From Sepiola atlantica (Eukaryota > Mollusca > Cephalopoda > Sepiida > Sepiolidae), in the NCBI GenBank assembly GCA_963556195.1, contig OY744517.1:87001714-87065713 (forward strand): a stretch of DNA of 64,000 nt. Reading direction: 5' to 3'. This document shows positions 1-10,574 of this stretch, piece after piece (position 1 is the first letter of the stretch; every line of letters begins with the position of its first letter). The notes beneath the pieces are model-generated. The model was not told the origin of the DNA, did not search any database, and saw nothing but the letters and a program-made list of their open reading frames with translations. The position numbers were made by a program, and so were the translations under genes.

Positions 1-149
1 CCCACTAATACGCCATTTTGAATTTTCTTCGTTCAGAGCTAGTACATCCTAAAAGTTGTGTGCGCATTTATAAATTTTAATTGAGTAATATTTCTTAAAA
101 TAGTTAATAAGTTCTATAATTTATTTATAAAAAATTGAATTCACTTGAG

Positions 150-150
<1 letters not shown>

Positions 151-204
<54 letters not shown>
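151..204. repeat. (TA)n microsatellite
   Basis: Uninterrupted alternating TA tract of roughly 54 bases. The first of more than a dozen such tracts in the window; several others flank hairpin elements or Penelope-like ends. Confidence 0.97.
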
Positions 205-206
<2 letters not shown>

Positions 207-1221
207 ATCACTCTATAATAAAGATCAATATCAATAAATAAATATATGTACTTCCATCCTGTCATACATCAAACATATTACATATTACTAGCATGACCCG
301 TGTAAATTACACGAAATGATGTTTTCAAAACTAATTATCTTGTTTCTAACCTATACATGTTTGAATAAAAATATAAGATTTGACTTGTATATTTTTTTCA
401 AAAATGAACATTGCATGAAACAATTTACAAAACTTCTTTATATACAATATTTCTAGTGAAGGTAATATTTTGACGACTAAACCTTACTTTGTAAATGCTT
501 TAGATTAAATTAAATTTGGCTCCAATTCATGAGTAGCATACAAAGATTCGGAAGATCGTTGCTTTTGATGTAAGTGTGACACACAACATAACACACACGC
601 TATCGTATTAATATGTGTCTTCCCGGTCGTCCCCTCCCTATTTTCCTTCCTTCGAAGTAGAAAAAAAATCTTCCAGGTTGGTTGGGATCGAACTATAAAC
701 CAGTCAGACCGACGTCAAAATCCTACCCTGCTAACCGTTGCGCCAAAGGGAAATACTTAAATGTATTATGAACATTAGGTGATTTGAATGCTTTTCCAAA
801 TCTAGGGACGGCACGCATGCGCAGAGCTTTTGATGTAAGCATGAAACATGAACACACACGCTATCGTATTAACATATAGATATATAGAAATATACAAATA
901 AGTACATATATTAGTCTTTATTATTTCGTATATGATAAAAAGTGAAATTCCTAGCTGCGCTGTTCATATCATGTTATTAACCTAGAAACAATTGCCCTGT
1001 ATAAATCCCAATTGAGCAATCATCTTTAATTTCTAATATGACAAACCATTTGAAGAGAGATGGAAATCTATTGCAATCATATGTCAGCTCATCATTACAA
1101 AAGACTCCGACACAATAAAAGAGGAAGAAACAAAAAGTTAAGGCTCCCCATTGGATAGTTTATCAAGGCATCAGCATTTTCAAATCAGTAAAGTCAATTT
1201 CCTGTTTAGCTTCGAAACTAT
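205..1221. other. Non-coding AT-rich stretch with an imperfect 54-bp direct repeat
   Basis: No coding signal. Two imperfect copies of a segment ending in ACACGCTATCGTATTAA lie at about 558-612 and 826-879. They bracket a tRNA-like antisense segment (separate entry). The copies are too diverged to be a recent target duplication. Confidence 0.5.
640..775 (-). repeat. tRNA-derived SINE fragment, antisense
   Basis: On the minus strand the segment around 685-755 reads like a tRNA-derived head. The reverse complement of GGGATCGAACT gives a B-box-like GTTCGATCC, and the flanking TGCGCCAA/CTAACC text resembles the D-arm side of degenerate tRNAs. It follows a pyrimidine-rich run, as SINE tails do. 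No second copy is recognised in the window, so the family is not named. Confidence 0.45.
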
Positions 1222-1454
1222 CAACATTAAAAGAAAACAAACCTTTAAGAGAATGATTTTAGCTGGTGTCTAACAAATCTGCAAACACGGCCCTAAAAAA
1301 AACCAAAAAAACTCATGAAATTTCAAATGAGTCTGAATTTCATTAGGAGCAACTCAAATTCTTGAGATGCATAACTTTTCATTTTTAATGTTCAATTAGC
1401 ATTTGGTAACGCATTAAGATGACTGATTTGCCATTATTATCTGCTGATGTCACC
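1222..1454 (+). repeat. Left inverted arm of the fold-back element
   Basis: Starts CAACATTAAAAG and ends CTGATGTCACC. Pairs with 2902-3134 across its full length. Confidence 0.85.
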
Positions 1455-1476
1455 AGGAAACCCAGTGGAAACCTAT

Positions 1477-2130
1477 TGTTAGATACCCTTTAATTTCTTG
1501 TACCTTCTCTTTCTCCTGGCGTGGAGGGGTGTCGTCTAGTGGTTGAGTTCTTTCTTCGTTTCTGTACTGTCGTGAACATCACCGTCTACAACAAAACCTT
1601 CATAACAAAATTCATGAGACAAAAAATCTTTTAAACTTTGATTTGTTTATTTCAGTGTTCAGTCTGTCGATCTGGAGATGTTTCACCAACGTTAAGGGAG
1701 AGACCAAATTACTACTTTAACGTAGTTAATTCCTAGCTTAAGTCCTTAGCCATTCGAGGAAGGGGGAAGAAGGAATCTCATGCCTGTATTCTCTTAGGGA
1801 ATTTAATCCCCCTAATCATTTGAAGACTACATAGAGAAATCGTCCGTTCGGCTTGCTTCCAAAACCCAGACTGGCAAAACACAGTTTCCCACACAAAGGC
1901 TCGTGACGTCACAGAGCCCCTATGCGCAGGTTCACATTGACCTTTGACCTGAAGTCTCGTCAACGTGGTGGCCCTGTCAACACTTGTGAGCTCCGACTGT
2001 TAGAACCAGTTTATTTTGCACTCGACTGTACGGGTCCACCCGCACTAAATCGTGCAAGCCAAGCCAAACGATCCCTCACACATACGTCCACTTCAACATG
2101 CGTCCGGCCCCACATGGTCATTATCCAACA
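1477..2130 (-). mobile_element. Solo LTR, 654 bp, TSD CTAT
   Basis: Begins TGTTAGATAC and ends ATCCAACA on the plus strand, flanked by CTAT at 1473-1476 and 2131-2134. A related copy is the solo LTR at 45683-46361, in the opposite orientation. Minus is the likely sense strand: read that way, a TGACGTCA (CRE-type) site near 1905 comes before an AATAAA near 1650, matching U3 followed by R. With no internal region present, LTR-LTR recombination is implied. It sits inside the fold-back element. Confidence 0.85.
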
Positions 2131-2134
2131 CTAT

Positions 2135-2901
2135 TTCTCATAATATTAACCTTCCGTATCATAAGGATTGACCCGATTAAATGGCATCCTGACAATTTAA
2201 CAATAGTTAACCAACAATGTAATATATGATTGAGGAAGAAGATTGTGAACCATGTTTAAGTAGTGATTTATTATGCAAGAATTCATTCAAAACTAACAAC
2301 TTTTTTTAAAAATAAAGACCATTATTGCACACAACCTTATGTCAATACCTTTTGGATTTAGTCAACGTAATAATCCTTCAGCTTTGAATCAGGGAAATCT
2401 TGACAGACTTCTACTTCATCAAATGACTCAAATCGGCTACACTTCATAAAGTGATGCATTGTTATGATGTAATCTTGTCGCTGGTATTGCTGGTGGTATA
2501 TACAAAAATCTCAATGTCCCATACAGGTTGGCTAAGGGGCTCTTTACAGAAAACCTGTATGCAACAAAGAAGGAGTTTGAGCAAGATCTTGCACAGGCGT
2601 AAAATGACCCTAGAAGAAAAGAAGGGTAACCACTAAACCAAAAATAGCATTCAACTTTAGTGACCTAAAGAAGAAAGAGGAAAAAGATTCCATCAAGGAT
2701 GCAAGGGGCAAGAGTACCTCATGAGATAATGGTATAAAAACAGAAAGGGGTTGAAATAAGGTTACACAGGAGTTGATAATTATACATTACTGAATATTTA
2801 AATATCGTTGCTTTTTTAAATGGGTTGAAGGCTGAATTGGAGTCTGTAGATACCAGTTGTATGGGGTTATTATCAACTTTACATCAATAGAAGATTCGAA
2901 T
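2135..2901. other. Spacer of the fold-back element, no gene seen
   Basis: AT-rich sequence between the solo LTR and the right arm. The only open frames are short, shadow-like and without recognisable motifs. Confidence 0.6.
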
Positions 2902-3134
2902 GGTGACAGCAGCAGATAATAATGGCAAATCAGTCATCTTAATCCGTTACCAAATGCTAATTGAACATTAAAAATGAAAAGTTATGCATCTCAAGAATTT
3001 GAGTTGCTCCTAATGAAATTCAGATTCATTTGAAATTTCGTGAGTTTTTTTGTTTTTTTCGAAGGCTATGTTTGCAGATTTGTTAGGCACCAGCTAAAAT
3101 CATTCTCTTAAAGGTTTGTTTTCTTTTAATGTTG
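2902..3134 (-). repeat. Right inverted arm of the fold-back element
   Basis: Reverse complement of 1222-1454, equal in length, with a few substitutions. Confidence 0.85.
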
Positions 3135-3385
3135 CCTACAAAGCGAATCGGACTGATAAGAGTTGCTTTGCTGTCTTTGCAATAGGTCGGAAAAGAAGTC
3201 AAAATTGACCTACGAAAACTTTGTGGAGAGGAAAATGTGTCTCAATGTCATGTTATTGGTGTAGTATCTTTTAATTCCTGTTTTGTCTTTGAGTTTTGTG
3301 TTAACATAAAAAGACTTTTAAAAGCTTTCGTTATCAAAAGTGAAGAGTATAATTTGAGGATTGTCGATTTCAGTGAAGAAAAGGG

Positions 3386-3768
3386 TGTTAGGATCGAGGG
3401 TCGTGTTCCCGGACTATAAACGTGCAAAGTTGAATCAAGCAATTGTTGCATGCAAAGACAGAGTAATAATTAATAAACAAAATGAAGTAGTTCAAATAAG
3501 GTTTATTGAACGTGTGTGTACGTGGAATGATGAAGTGTGTGATGTATGCATGTGTGTTGATGGAAAAACAGTTCTTGAAAAGGTATAAGAAGAAATGAAT
3601 CCGGCATAGGAAAAGTCTTTGAAAGCCGTACACAAAGAAAATGAGTTGAGAACTCTTACCGTTGTTTGACCACGTGTGTTGGTAGATGTTATGCCGATGC
3701 CATTTGAAAACAAAAAGAGAAAAGCGTGAGACGAAACGCTAGTGTATTAGGAGGAGGTAACTGCTACA
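3386..3768 (-). repeat. 3' LTR (383 bp) with a 219-bp U3 deletion
   Basis: On the plus strand it begins TGTTAGGATCG and ends CTGCTACA. Compared with the partner LTR at 5894-6495 it lacks the segment matching 6259-6477, which holds the TATA box. The rest aligns closely. Confidence 0.85.
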
Positions 3769-3786
3769 AGGACTCCCCCCCCAGAT
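3769..3786 (-). other. Polypurine tract
   Basis: On the minus strand the sequence directly before the 3' LTR reads as a run of G's followed by AGTCCT (plus-strand AGGACTCCCCCCCC). This is the position expected for the plus-strand primer of reverse transcription. Confidence 0.65.
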
Positions 3787-4162
3787 TGAAAAATATTGAA
3801 AATATTATTCAATATGTACAGTTGTAGATGAGAAGCATTCTTTGTGGGTATCTCTGTTTTGCTGTTGAAGATTAGAAAAAGTAGTGTGCACGCTACTTAT
3901 TTCTGTTTTTCTATCTGTACTGAATGATTGACTGCAAGTGCGTCTGCGGAATTGAGTGTTTGTAACGCATGTGGATCTGCGTGTTGTTTGGGTCTGCATC
4001 AAGTTTGAGCGCAAGTGAGTTTGCGGTCAAAAAATGTTGAGTGCAAGTGAATTTGCACTTGTTGGTGGCGTTGTTCATGTTGATTAGTCTGCGTGATGCG
4101 GAGCTGATGAACAAACGTTGAATTGTCAGTGTTGTCTGGGAATGTTTGGTGCTTGGGTCTGC

Positions 4163-4520
4163 GCGGTTGTTGATGAGTGAGCACAAGTGGGTCTGTGCGG
4201 TGTTGATGAGCGAGCACAAGTGAATCTGTGCAGTTGTTGATGAATGAGCACAAGTGAGTCTGTGCAGTTGTTGATGAATGAGCACAAGTGGGTCTGTGCA
4301 GTTGTTGATGAATGAGCACAAGTGGGTCTGTGCAGTTGTTGATGAATGAGCACAAGTGAGTCTGTGTAGTTGTGTATGAATAAGCACAAGTGGGTCTGTG
4401 CAGTTGTTGATGAATGAGCACAAGTGAGTCTGTGCAGTTGTTGATGAATGAGCACAAGTGAGTCTGTGCAGGTGTTGATGAATGAGCACAAGTGAGTCTG
4501 TGCAGGTGTTGATGTTGTTC
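4163..4520. repeat. 34-bp minisatellite inside the LTR element
   Basis: About ten tandem copies of a 34-bp unit containing GAATGAGCACAAGTG and CTGTGCAGTTG, with degenerate copies on both sides (about 3960-4760). Because 34 is not a multiple of three, a stop-free stretch on the minus strand cycles through three translations of the same unit, which produces the 288-residue frame at 3911-4777. It is not a convincing gene. Confidence 0.9.
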
Positions 4521-5039
4521 ATGTTAATTAGTCCGTGTTGTGGAACTGATGAACAAACATGTAGTTGTTGAGATTGGTGGTACACTATGGTCAAAATCAG
4601 ATGCACAAATGTCTGCAAGTGAGTTAGCAGGTCCAGGTACAAGTGGGTCTGTACTGGTGTTGGTGCGCGTCGTTCGAGTTGATGTGTCCCCCAGTTGATC
4701 AACGAACGTCCAGTTGTTGAGTATTTAGTCGTGCTTGTGCAGTTGTACTCATTTTGAACTGGTGTGATTTCTTCCATAGTGTCGTCAGTGATGTCCGGAA
4801 ATGTTTGGTGCTTGATGAATGTCCGAGAAGATGTGGTTGTTCAAGTTGATGTTTCCTCCTATTTATCAACGAACGTCCAGTTGTTGAAGAGGGTTGGTAG
4901 CTCTAGAAGGGTGATGTTGGTGCTTGCTGAGCCTGACTTTTTACAACCAGTATTAAGTCTTGGGGCTTGGTGATGTTGTTCGTGTTTGGCTGAGTTTGTC
5001 ATCGTGTGTTGTCTGTTTTGTAGTTTTCTTTTATATATA

Positions 5040-5770
5040 TATTTCCAACACGTGGGTGGAAGGGAAAAAGAAAAGAAAAAAATGGAGTCGTAATTTGTTT
5101 CACACGAGGAATGACGTTTTTGTTTTCGTTTGTTTGAATGTTAGTTTCCACGTAGAGAAAGAATGGCTGCTTCTCTTCCTTCCCTTTTTTCTTTGTTGTT
5201 GAAAAGAAAGAAAAAAAAATTCGTATTTTCCTTTTTTTTTTGTTTGTTTGAATTTTCATTTCCACGTGGTTAGGGAAAAAGATGGCAGCTTCCTTTTTTG
5301 CTTGTTGTTGAAACAGAAAATAAATTCGTATTTTCTTTTTTTGTTTGAATTTTCATTTCCACGTGGTAAGAGAAAAAGATGGCGGCATTATTTTGAATTT
5401 TTTTTATCAACACGTGGTCACGAAAAAGATGGGCAGCGTGAGCGTTTGTTTTCTTTTGATCTCCACGTGTTCAAAACAAAGGAAGTGGCGTCTCGTAAGG
5501 TCCTTTTGTTCGTCGAAAAAGAAAAAAAAAGGATTGGCAAAAGTTTGTCTTTTTCTTTGTATATAATTTTCCGACACGTGGGTAGAGAAAGAGAAGAAGA
5601 AAAAATGAAATTGTAATTTGTGTTATATTCGGAGAGAGCCGAGAAATGTTTTTGTTTTTCTTTGTTTGGGTATTTCCACGTGGCCAGAAAAAAAAATGGC
5701 GGCCTCTTTTCTTTTGTTTGTTTGTATATTTCTACCACGTGGGTAGAAAAAAAAAGAAAAAGATGGGTGC
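5040..5770. repeat. Degenerate array with CACGTG cores
   Basis: About nine degenerate units, each with a TTTCCACGTGG-like palindrome followed by a purine-rich AGAAAAAGATGGC-like segment. Examples lie near 5049, 5149, 5262, 5358, 5412, 5462, 5573, 5675 and 5738. Spacing is irregular. The CACGTG palindrome is the best-conserved part. No coding potential is apparent. Confidence 0.75.
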
Positions 5771-5876
5771 GTAATTCGTTTCACCACGAAAGAAAAAAAC
5801 GAGAAATGATATATATATATATATTTTTTTTGTTCTTGTACGAAATTAATTTCCCTGCCCCATACAACAAAGCTTG

Positions 5877-5891
5877 CACGTCGGGTCACCA
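5877..5891 (-). other. Primer-binding site resembling the tRNA-Trp 3' end
   Basis: The plus strand reads CACGTCGGGTCACCA. That matches the animal tRNA-Trp 3' end (CACGTCGGGGTCACCA, as known) except for one missing G. It lies two bases inside the 5' LTR, as expected for minus-strand priming. Confidence 0.75.
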
Positions 5892-6007
5892 ATTGTTACG
5901 GGACCGAGTGGTGTTCCGCCGATTATAAACGTGTAGGTATAATCAAGCAATTGTTGCATGCAAAGACAGAGTAATAATTAATAAACAAAATGAAGTAGTT
6001 CAAATAA

Positions 6008-6015
6008 GGTTTATT
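6008..6015 (-). promoter_or_regulatory. LTR polyadenylation signal AATAAA
   Basis: Plus-strand GGTTTATT is AATAAACC on the sense (minus) strand. It is conserved in LTR 3386-3768 (near 3501) and in the solo LTR at about 26843. Confidence 0.6.
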
Positions 6016-6370
6016 GAACGTGTGTGTACGTGGAATGATGAAGTGTGTGATGTATGCATGTGTGTCGATGGAAAAACAGTTCTTGAAAAGGTATAAGAAG
6101 AAATGAATCCGGCGTAGGAAAAGTCTTTGAAAGCTGTACACAAAGAAAATGAGTTGAGAACTCTTACCGTTGTTTGACCACATGTGTTGGTAGTTGTTAT
6201 GCCGATGCCATTTGAAAACAAAAAGAGAAAAGCGTGATGCGAAACGCTAGTGTATTAGCGTCGTTCTACCGAGGCCAATTGACCAGAAGAGAAGAGTGAA
6301 ACGGAACGCTAGTGTCAGCGTACTCCTGTCGAGGCTGGTGAAGAAGAGAGATGGATTTTCCGTTTGCAAC

Positions 6371-6380
6371 GGTTTTTATA
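6371..6380 (-). promoter_or_regulatory. LTR TATA box
   Basis: Plus-strand GGTTTTTATA is TATAAAAACC on the sense strand. The same motif is in the solo LTR near 26591. It is absent from the partner LTR because of the U3 deletion. Confidence 0.65.
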
Positions 6381-6499
6381 GTCAGAAGGGCTGATAACTC
6401 TGGTGTCGCTTTACAGTGCCACCTGTCGGTGAAAAAGCGACACCTACCGGCAAACCGGTGTAGTTATGTTTTGAAAGGAGGAGGTAACTGCTACAAGGG

Positions 6500-7510
6500 T
6501 GATAACTTACCATCTTTGCATTTTCATGCTGTGTTGTTCAAACTGAGAGATGATTTAATAGTCGCTGAATTTTTTTCGTGCAGAAAAAAAGAAGGGTATA
6601 TTTAAATATGGGTACATGACTCTTGAAATGTGGAGACAGGAATGCCAGCAGACGAGAGAATATAAAATACCAGCGGTCGGGAAAAATGTCGCCATGTTGA
6701 AATGTTGTCAACAATAATATTTTTTAAATTCAGGTTTTAGTTTCCAGTAGATTTTCAAGGTGTAAAATTTTGTTTTCTTTGAAAATAGATTTTTGTAGTT
6801 TCCAGTGCGGCATGTATTAATTAAATAAATAGCGTCGCTAAGTGGTGTGGTCTGAAAATTATTATATACCGTGTTGATTTTTATTTTTATTTAATACGAG
6901 TTAATTTCTTTGGTGCTTCAGAGTCTCTGCAAATCAAGTTTGTATTCTTTATTTTTTATAATTTATATGAAGTTTGTGATTTGTTGAGTTCGTGAGTGAG
7001 ATGATGCACATGTGTGTGTAACAGAACGGATACAAAGGAAGGGTCGAGCATTAATAAGATAATGCATTTCCATAAAATATTTGGGTGTTACACCTTGAAA
7101 GGAATTGTAATTAAAATGGAAATATCGAAAAAAAAGTCCAAGTTCATGAGGAAAAAAAGAGAAGACCGGAGTCAATATGTACATTTTAAGGATGAAGGGA
7201 GAGAGAAAATGTTATACTTAATTGTTCTTTGATATCTAGGTAGGTGATTAGGAAGCTGTGACGACAACTACAGTTCTATGATAGGTCACGACATGGTTGC
7301 TGGGTTGAGTAGGTGAAGCTATAGGTGCAGGGTGAACAAAGGCATTGAGTGGGGAGCTTTATTTTTTGTCCAAAAAATACAACCATTTTATCTATTTAAT
7401 AAAAGTGAACGTATGTGTGTCCGGCTCGCTTCAATAAGTATGTATGCAAATTTAATTTTATGAGCAAAGAAGGGGAGGTTTAATTATTTCTTTCGCTTTT
7501 AATGTTATTT
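6500..7510. other. AT-rich non-coding stretch
   Basis: No recognisable gene, RNA or repeat family. Open frames are under 85 codons and look incidental. Confidence 0.5.
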
Positions 7511-7780
7511 ATCTACCTCCTACAGTGGTAAGATGTGACACAAGGTCGGGAAAGTGGGATTTGATAAACCAGCGCTCGAGAAGTTGAGCACTCTGGTCAT
7601 TAAAAATTGCCTGGGTAGCCCCGTCAGCATTCCCCGGTAGGGGCGCCTCAGGCGATTAGCAATAAACTAACCCCTTCTCAAAGGGTGAGAAGGCAAAGCC
7701 TGGGAGGGTGGACCTCCTAGAACTGCACAGGACAGGGGTGCAGTATCCATCGGAACAGATACTACACTTTGATCCCGGCA
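7511..7780 (+). repeat. SINE-like dispersed repeat, copy A
   Basis: Shares a central block (AGCCCCGTC, GCATTCCCCGGTAGGGGC, CAATAAACTAA, AAGCCTGGGAGGGTGGACC) with copies at 22905-23235 (-), 29330-29612 (-), 48373-48731 (+) and 61299-61600 (+). It ends with a GGTGCAGTATCCATCGGAAC module that also occurs alone at 28383-28440. A conserved non-coding core in several scattered copies fits a SINE; I cannot name the family. Confidence 0.75.
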
Positions 7781-8354
7781 GACACAAAAATATTCCTTTA
7801 TGAATAATAGTAGTAGTAATATTGTTAGTAGTAGTAATTTAATTTTGTCTTATTTTTCTTGTCGATTAGTTTCGTTTCAATGATTTCATAGAGTAAATAT
7901 AAGTTAAATTGCGAAACGATAGTGAGCGGGCAAAGACAGCTTGTATTCAATATTTCTACCAGATGTTCTGCATCAAAAAGAAATTACGCACCTTTTATTT
8001 GGACATCGCGGAATGACCATCTGGTCTTCTGTACATTATCGTAGATGTATAGACACGAACGAGGTGAGAAAGATGCACAGATTCATCTGAGGAGAGAGAG
8101 AGGGGCCACAGACGAGGAGAGAGCGAGAGAGATGCACAGCCCCATGGGAAAAGAAGTAGGTATATGCACAATCCCAGATAAAAGAGAGAGGGAGGTATCA
8201 ACCCAAGCGAGGAGAGAGATTTGCACAAACACAAATCGAGTGATATTCTTGGACTAAGAATAGAATATGAGAAAAAGAGAGACAGACAAGCAGACTGACA
8301 GACTGACAGACTAACAGAAAGAGGGGAGGGATCTGCAAATATTTTAGACAAGAT
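7781..8354. other. Non-coding stretch, partly GA-rich
   Basis: Includes a degenerate AGAGAG-rich segment at about 8085-8330. No gene recognised. Confidence 0.5.
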
Positions 8355-8670
8355 AATAAAAAGGTAAAGGTAAAGGTCGCATAGCCTGGACGCGCACGAG
8401 TGTCGTTGCCGACATCGCACACTGCCCATGGCCGTAGCGGCGGTGATTTGTTAAGAATCACCGTGTCTAGGGCACAGCATATGGAAGGCGGAGCCCATTC
8501 CTCTCCTTCCGCTGCCTTGAACCTTCCCTGAGTTTTAGTCAGGTACCCATTTACTGCTGGGTGGACAGAGGGAGTTTTCAGACCCGAAAGTTTGCATGCC
8601 GTGAGTGGGATCGAACCCGGGTCGTCCAACCCAAAGACAAGTGCTATAACCACTCGTCCCTACAAGATAA
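8355..8670 (-). repeat. tRNA-derived SINE, antisense
   Basis: The plus-strand 3' part (about 8605-8668) is an antisense tRNA-like head: GTGGGATCGAACCCGG is the complement of a B box, followed by complementary A-box-like text. The body holds a GTACCCATTTACTGCTGGGTGGAC block that resembles conserved central domains of widespread metazoan SINEs, as I recall them. The body ends at GGTAAAGGTAAAGG, a tail-like repeat at the element's 3' end. Confident as a SINE, not as to family. Confidence 0.75.
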
Positions 8671-8693
8671 TAGATATGAACCTAATCATGAGA

Positions 8694-8698
<5 letters not shown>

Positions 8699-8768
<70 letters not shown>

Positions 8769-8769
8769 G
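8699..8769. repeat. (GA)n(GACA)n microsatellite
   Basis: An AG run of about 25 bases is followed by about 11 copies of CAGA. Confidence 0.97.
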
Positions 8770-9369
8770 AGGGGGCGGCTGCAGAAAACTGAATGTGTGG
8801 AAAAGTGGATTAAAAATAGCTAGAAAGTTGCAGTAAACATGGGGGGGGAGAGAAATGACAAGACTTGGGTGGTTTCGGCAAAAAGATGGGGAGGTAATTG
8901 AAAAGACTGAGATTAAGAATTGTCAAGAAATGCAATTACCAGGTGGGTCTCCAGACAACATTTAAACAGTAATATTGTCTATTTGGTGTAATTTAGTCTC
9001 TTACAACTTTATTAATAATCAAACAAAATTATTGAAGTCTTCTGACATTTCATTATTATCTTAGAAAAAAAATGTTAAAATTTGATTAAATAAAAACACA
9101 TATTTACTTGTCTTCAAACGAGAGAAAAGAAAGATGTGTGTGCATATGCACATATATTCACGCAGTCTGTGTATCTAGTCAGTGAGAGAGACATTTTAAT
9201 CAGAGTAAAACAAATATATTACAAAAATATATTTGTTTGTATATTTTCTCTTCTTATTAAAATTAAATCAAGAAATCTCTCTCCATAAAATGACTAAATA
9301 ATGATTTTCTTTTTAAACATTATTTTATGGCTATCATCAACAATTATTATATTTTATTTTTAATCTTTG
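8770..9369. other. AT-rich non-coding stretch
   Basis: No feature recognised between the microsatellite and the 29-bp array. Confidence 0.5.
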
Positions 9370-10570
9370 GCGACACATCCGATGAGGCTTGGCAGATTGC
9401 GATGCATCTGATCAAGCTAAACAAATCCGATGAGGCTTGGCAGTCGGCAATGAATCTGATGAGGCTCGACAGATGGAATCTCATTCAATGAGGTCCAACA
9501 GATGGCGACTCATACGATGAGGCTCGTCATATGACAACACATCCGATGAGGCTCGACAGTCGGCAATGAATTTGATGAGGCCCCACAGATGGAAACTCAT
9601 TCAATGAGGTCCGACAGTTAGTGACTCATTCGATTAGGCCTGACAGATGGAAACTCACGTAATGAGGTCCGACAGATGGCGACTCATTCGATGAGGTCCG
9701 ACAGATGGCGACTCATTCGATGAGGTCCGACAGACGGCGACCCATTCGATAAGGCTTGACAGATCACAATGCTTTCGATGAGGATCATAATATGACAACA
9801 CATCCGATGAGGCTTGATGGTCAGCAATGAATTTCATGAGGCCCGACAGATGGAAACTCATTCAAGGAGGTCCAACAAATGGCGACGCATTCGATGAGGC
9901 CTGACAGATGACAATGCTTCCGATGAGGCTTGCCATATGACAACATATCCGATGAGGCTTGACAGTCGGCAATGAATTTGATGATGCCCGACGGATGGTA
10001 ACTTATTCAATGAGGCTCGATAGAGAATAACACATGCGATGTAATCCGATAGATGGAAACACATCCCATCAGGTTTAACAGATGATATAGCATCCGATGG
10101 AGCTCAACAGTTGGTAATGCATCTAATATAACTTGACAGATAGCAATAACTGCCATGAGGCTAAACAGAGGGTAACAAATCCAACAGTTAGCAATGCATT
10201 GAATGAGGCCCTCCAGACGGTAACACATCCGATGAATCCGACAGATGGTAATGCATCCAATTAAGCCCGATGGGCAGTTACATATCTAATGAAGCCCGAC
10301 GGACGGTAATGCATCCGATACAGCCCGATGGGCAGTTACATATCTAATGAAGCCCGACGGACGGTAATGCATCCGATTAAGCCCGATGGGCGGTTACATA
10401 TCTAATGAAGCCCGACGGACGGTAATGCATCCGATTAAGTCCGATGGGCGGTTACATATCTAATGAAGCCCGACAGACGATAATGCATCCGATTAAGCCC
10501 GATGAGTGGTTACATATCTGATCAAGCCCGACGGACGGTAACACATCCGATTAAGCCGGACGGATGGTTA
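9370..10570. repeat. 29-bp tandem array, 58-bp dimers at its 3' end
   Basis: About 41 degenerate copies of a unit like ATGAGGTCCGACAGATGGC plus ACTCATTCG. Exact 29-bp spacing is seen at 9662/9691/9720. From about 10255 to 10560 two unit types alternate (one with GGGCAGTTACATATC, one with GGACGGTAATGCATCC), giving a 58-bp period (10265 to 10323). The short minus-strand frames here are translations of the unit. Confidence 0.92.
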
Positions 10571-10574
10571 CATA

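Larger units (their letters stand above)
1222..3134. mobile_element. Fold-back element with 233-bp inverted arms
   Basis: Positions 1222-1454 and 2902-3134 are reverse complements with only scattered mismatches, and both arms are exactly 233 bp. The 1,447-bp spacer contains a complete solo LTR (1477-2130) with its own target duplication, so the fold-back structure predates that LTR. No transposase is visible. A non-autonomous TIR or fold-back DNA transposon is the simplest reading; an inverted duplication of unique DNA is the alternative. I could not define a target duplication outside the arms. Confidence 0.75.
3386..6495 (-). mobile_element. Non-autonomous Ty3/gypsy-type LTR element, TSD AGGG
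   Basis: Two related LTRs (3386-3768 and 5894-6495) enclose 2.1 kb. AGGG lies on both outer sides (3382-3385 and 6496-6499). Read on the minus strand, LTR 5894-6495 is the 5' LTR: it is followed after two bases by a primer-binding site. A G/C-rich polypurine tract abuts the 3' LTR. The interior has no gag or pol frame, only a 34-bp minisatellite and an array of CACGTG-containing units. A solo LTR of the same family is at 26475-26960. The tRNA-Trp-like primer site recalls the CsRn1 clade of gypsy elements; without pol that is an inference. Confidence 0.85.
5894..6495 (-). repeat. 5' LTR (602 bp), full length
   Basis: Begins TGTTACGGGACC and ends GTAACTGCTACA on the plus strand. It keeps a TATA-like element and an AATAAA signal in minus-strand order. 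Confidence 0.88.

Noticed and set aside
1473..2134. The same CTAT duplication at 1477-2130 and 45683-46361 as evidence of one duplicated locus
   Set aside because: The LTRs are inverted relative to each other and the wider flanks differ; the match is a coincidence or mild target preference.
4095..4120. CTGATGAACAAACG as a ribozyme core
   Set aside because: There is no stem II and no GAAA box; it is part of the minisatellite-flanking repeat (also at 4545).
3911..4777. 288-residue Thr/His/Gln-rich protein
   Set aside because: It is a 34-bp minisatellite read through all three frames, within the non-coding interior of an LTR element.
8600..8668. tRNA gene
   Set aside because: The B-box-like text belongs to an antisense SINE head with a long conserved body; no plausible cloverleaf or anticodon arm was found.
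9370..10570. CRISPR-like array
   Set aside because: The repeats are contiguous, degenerate and lack unique spacers; the sequence is clearly eukaryotic.
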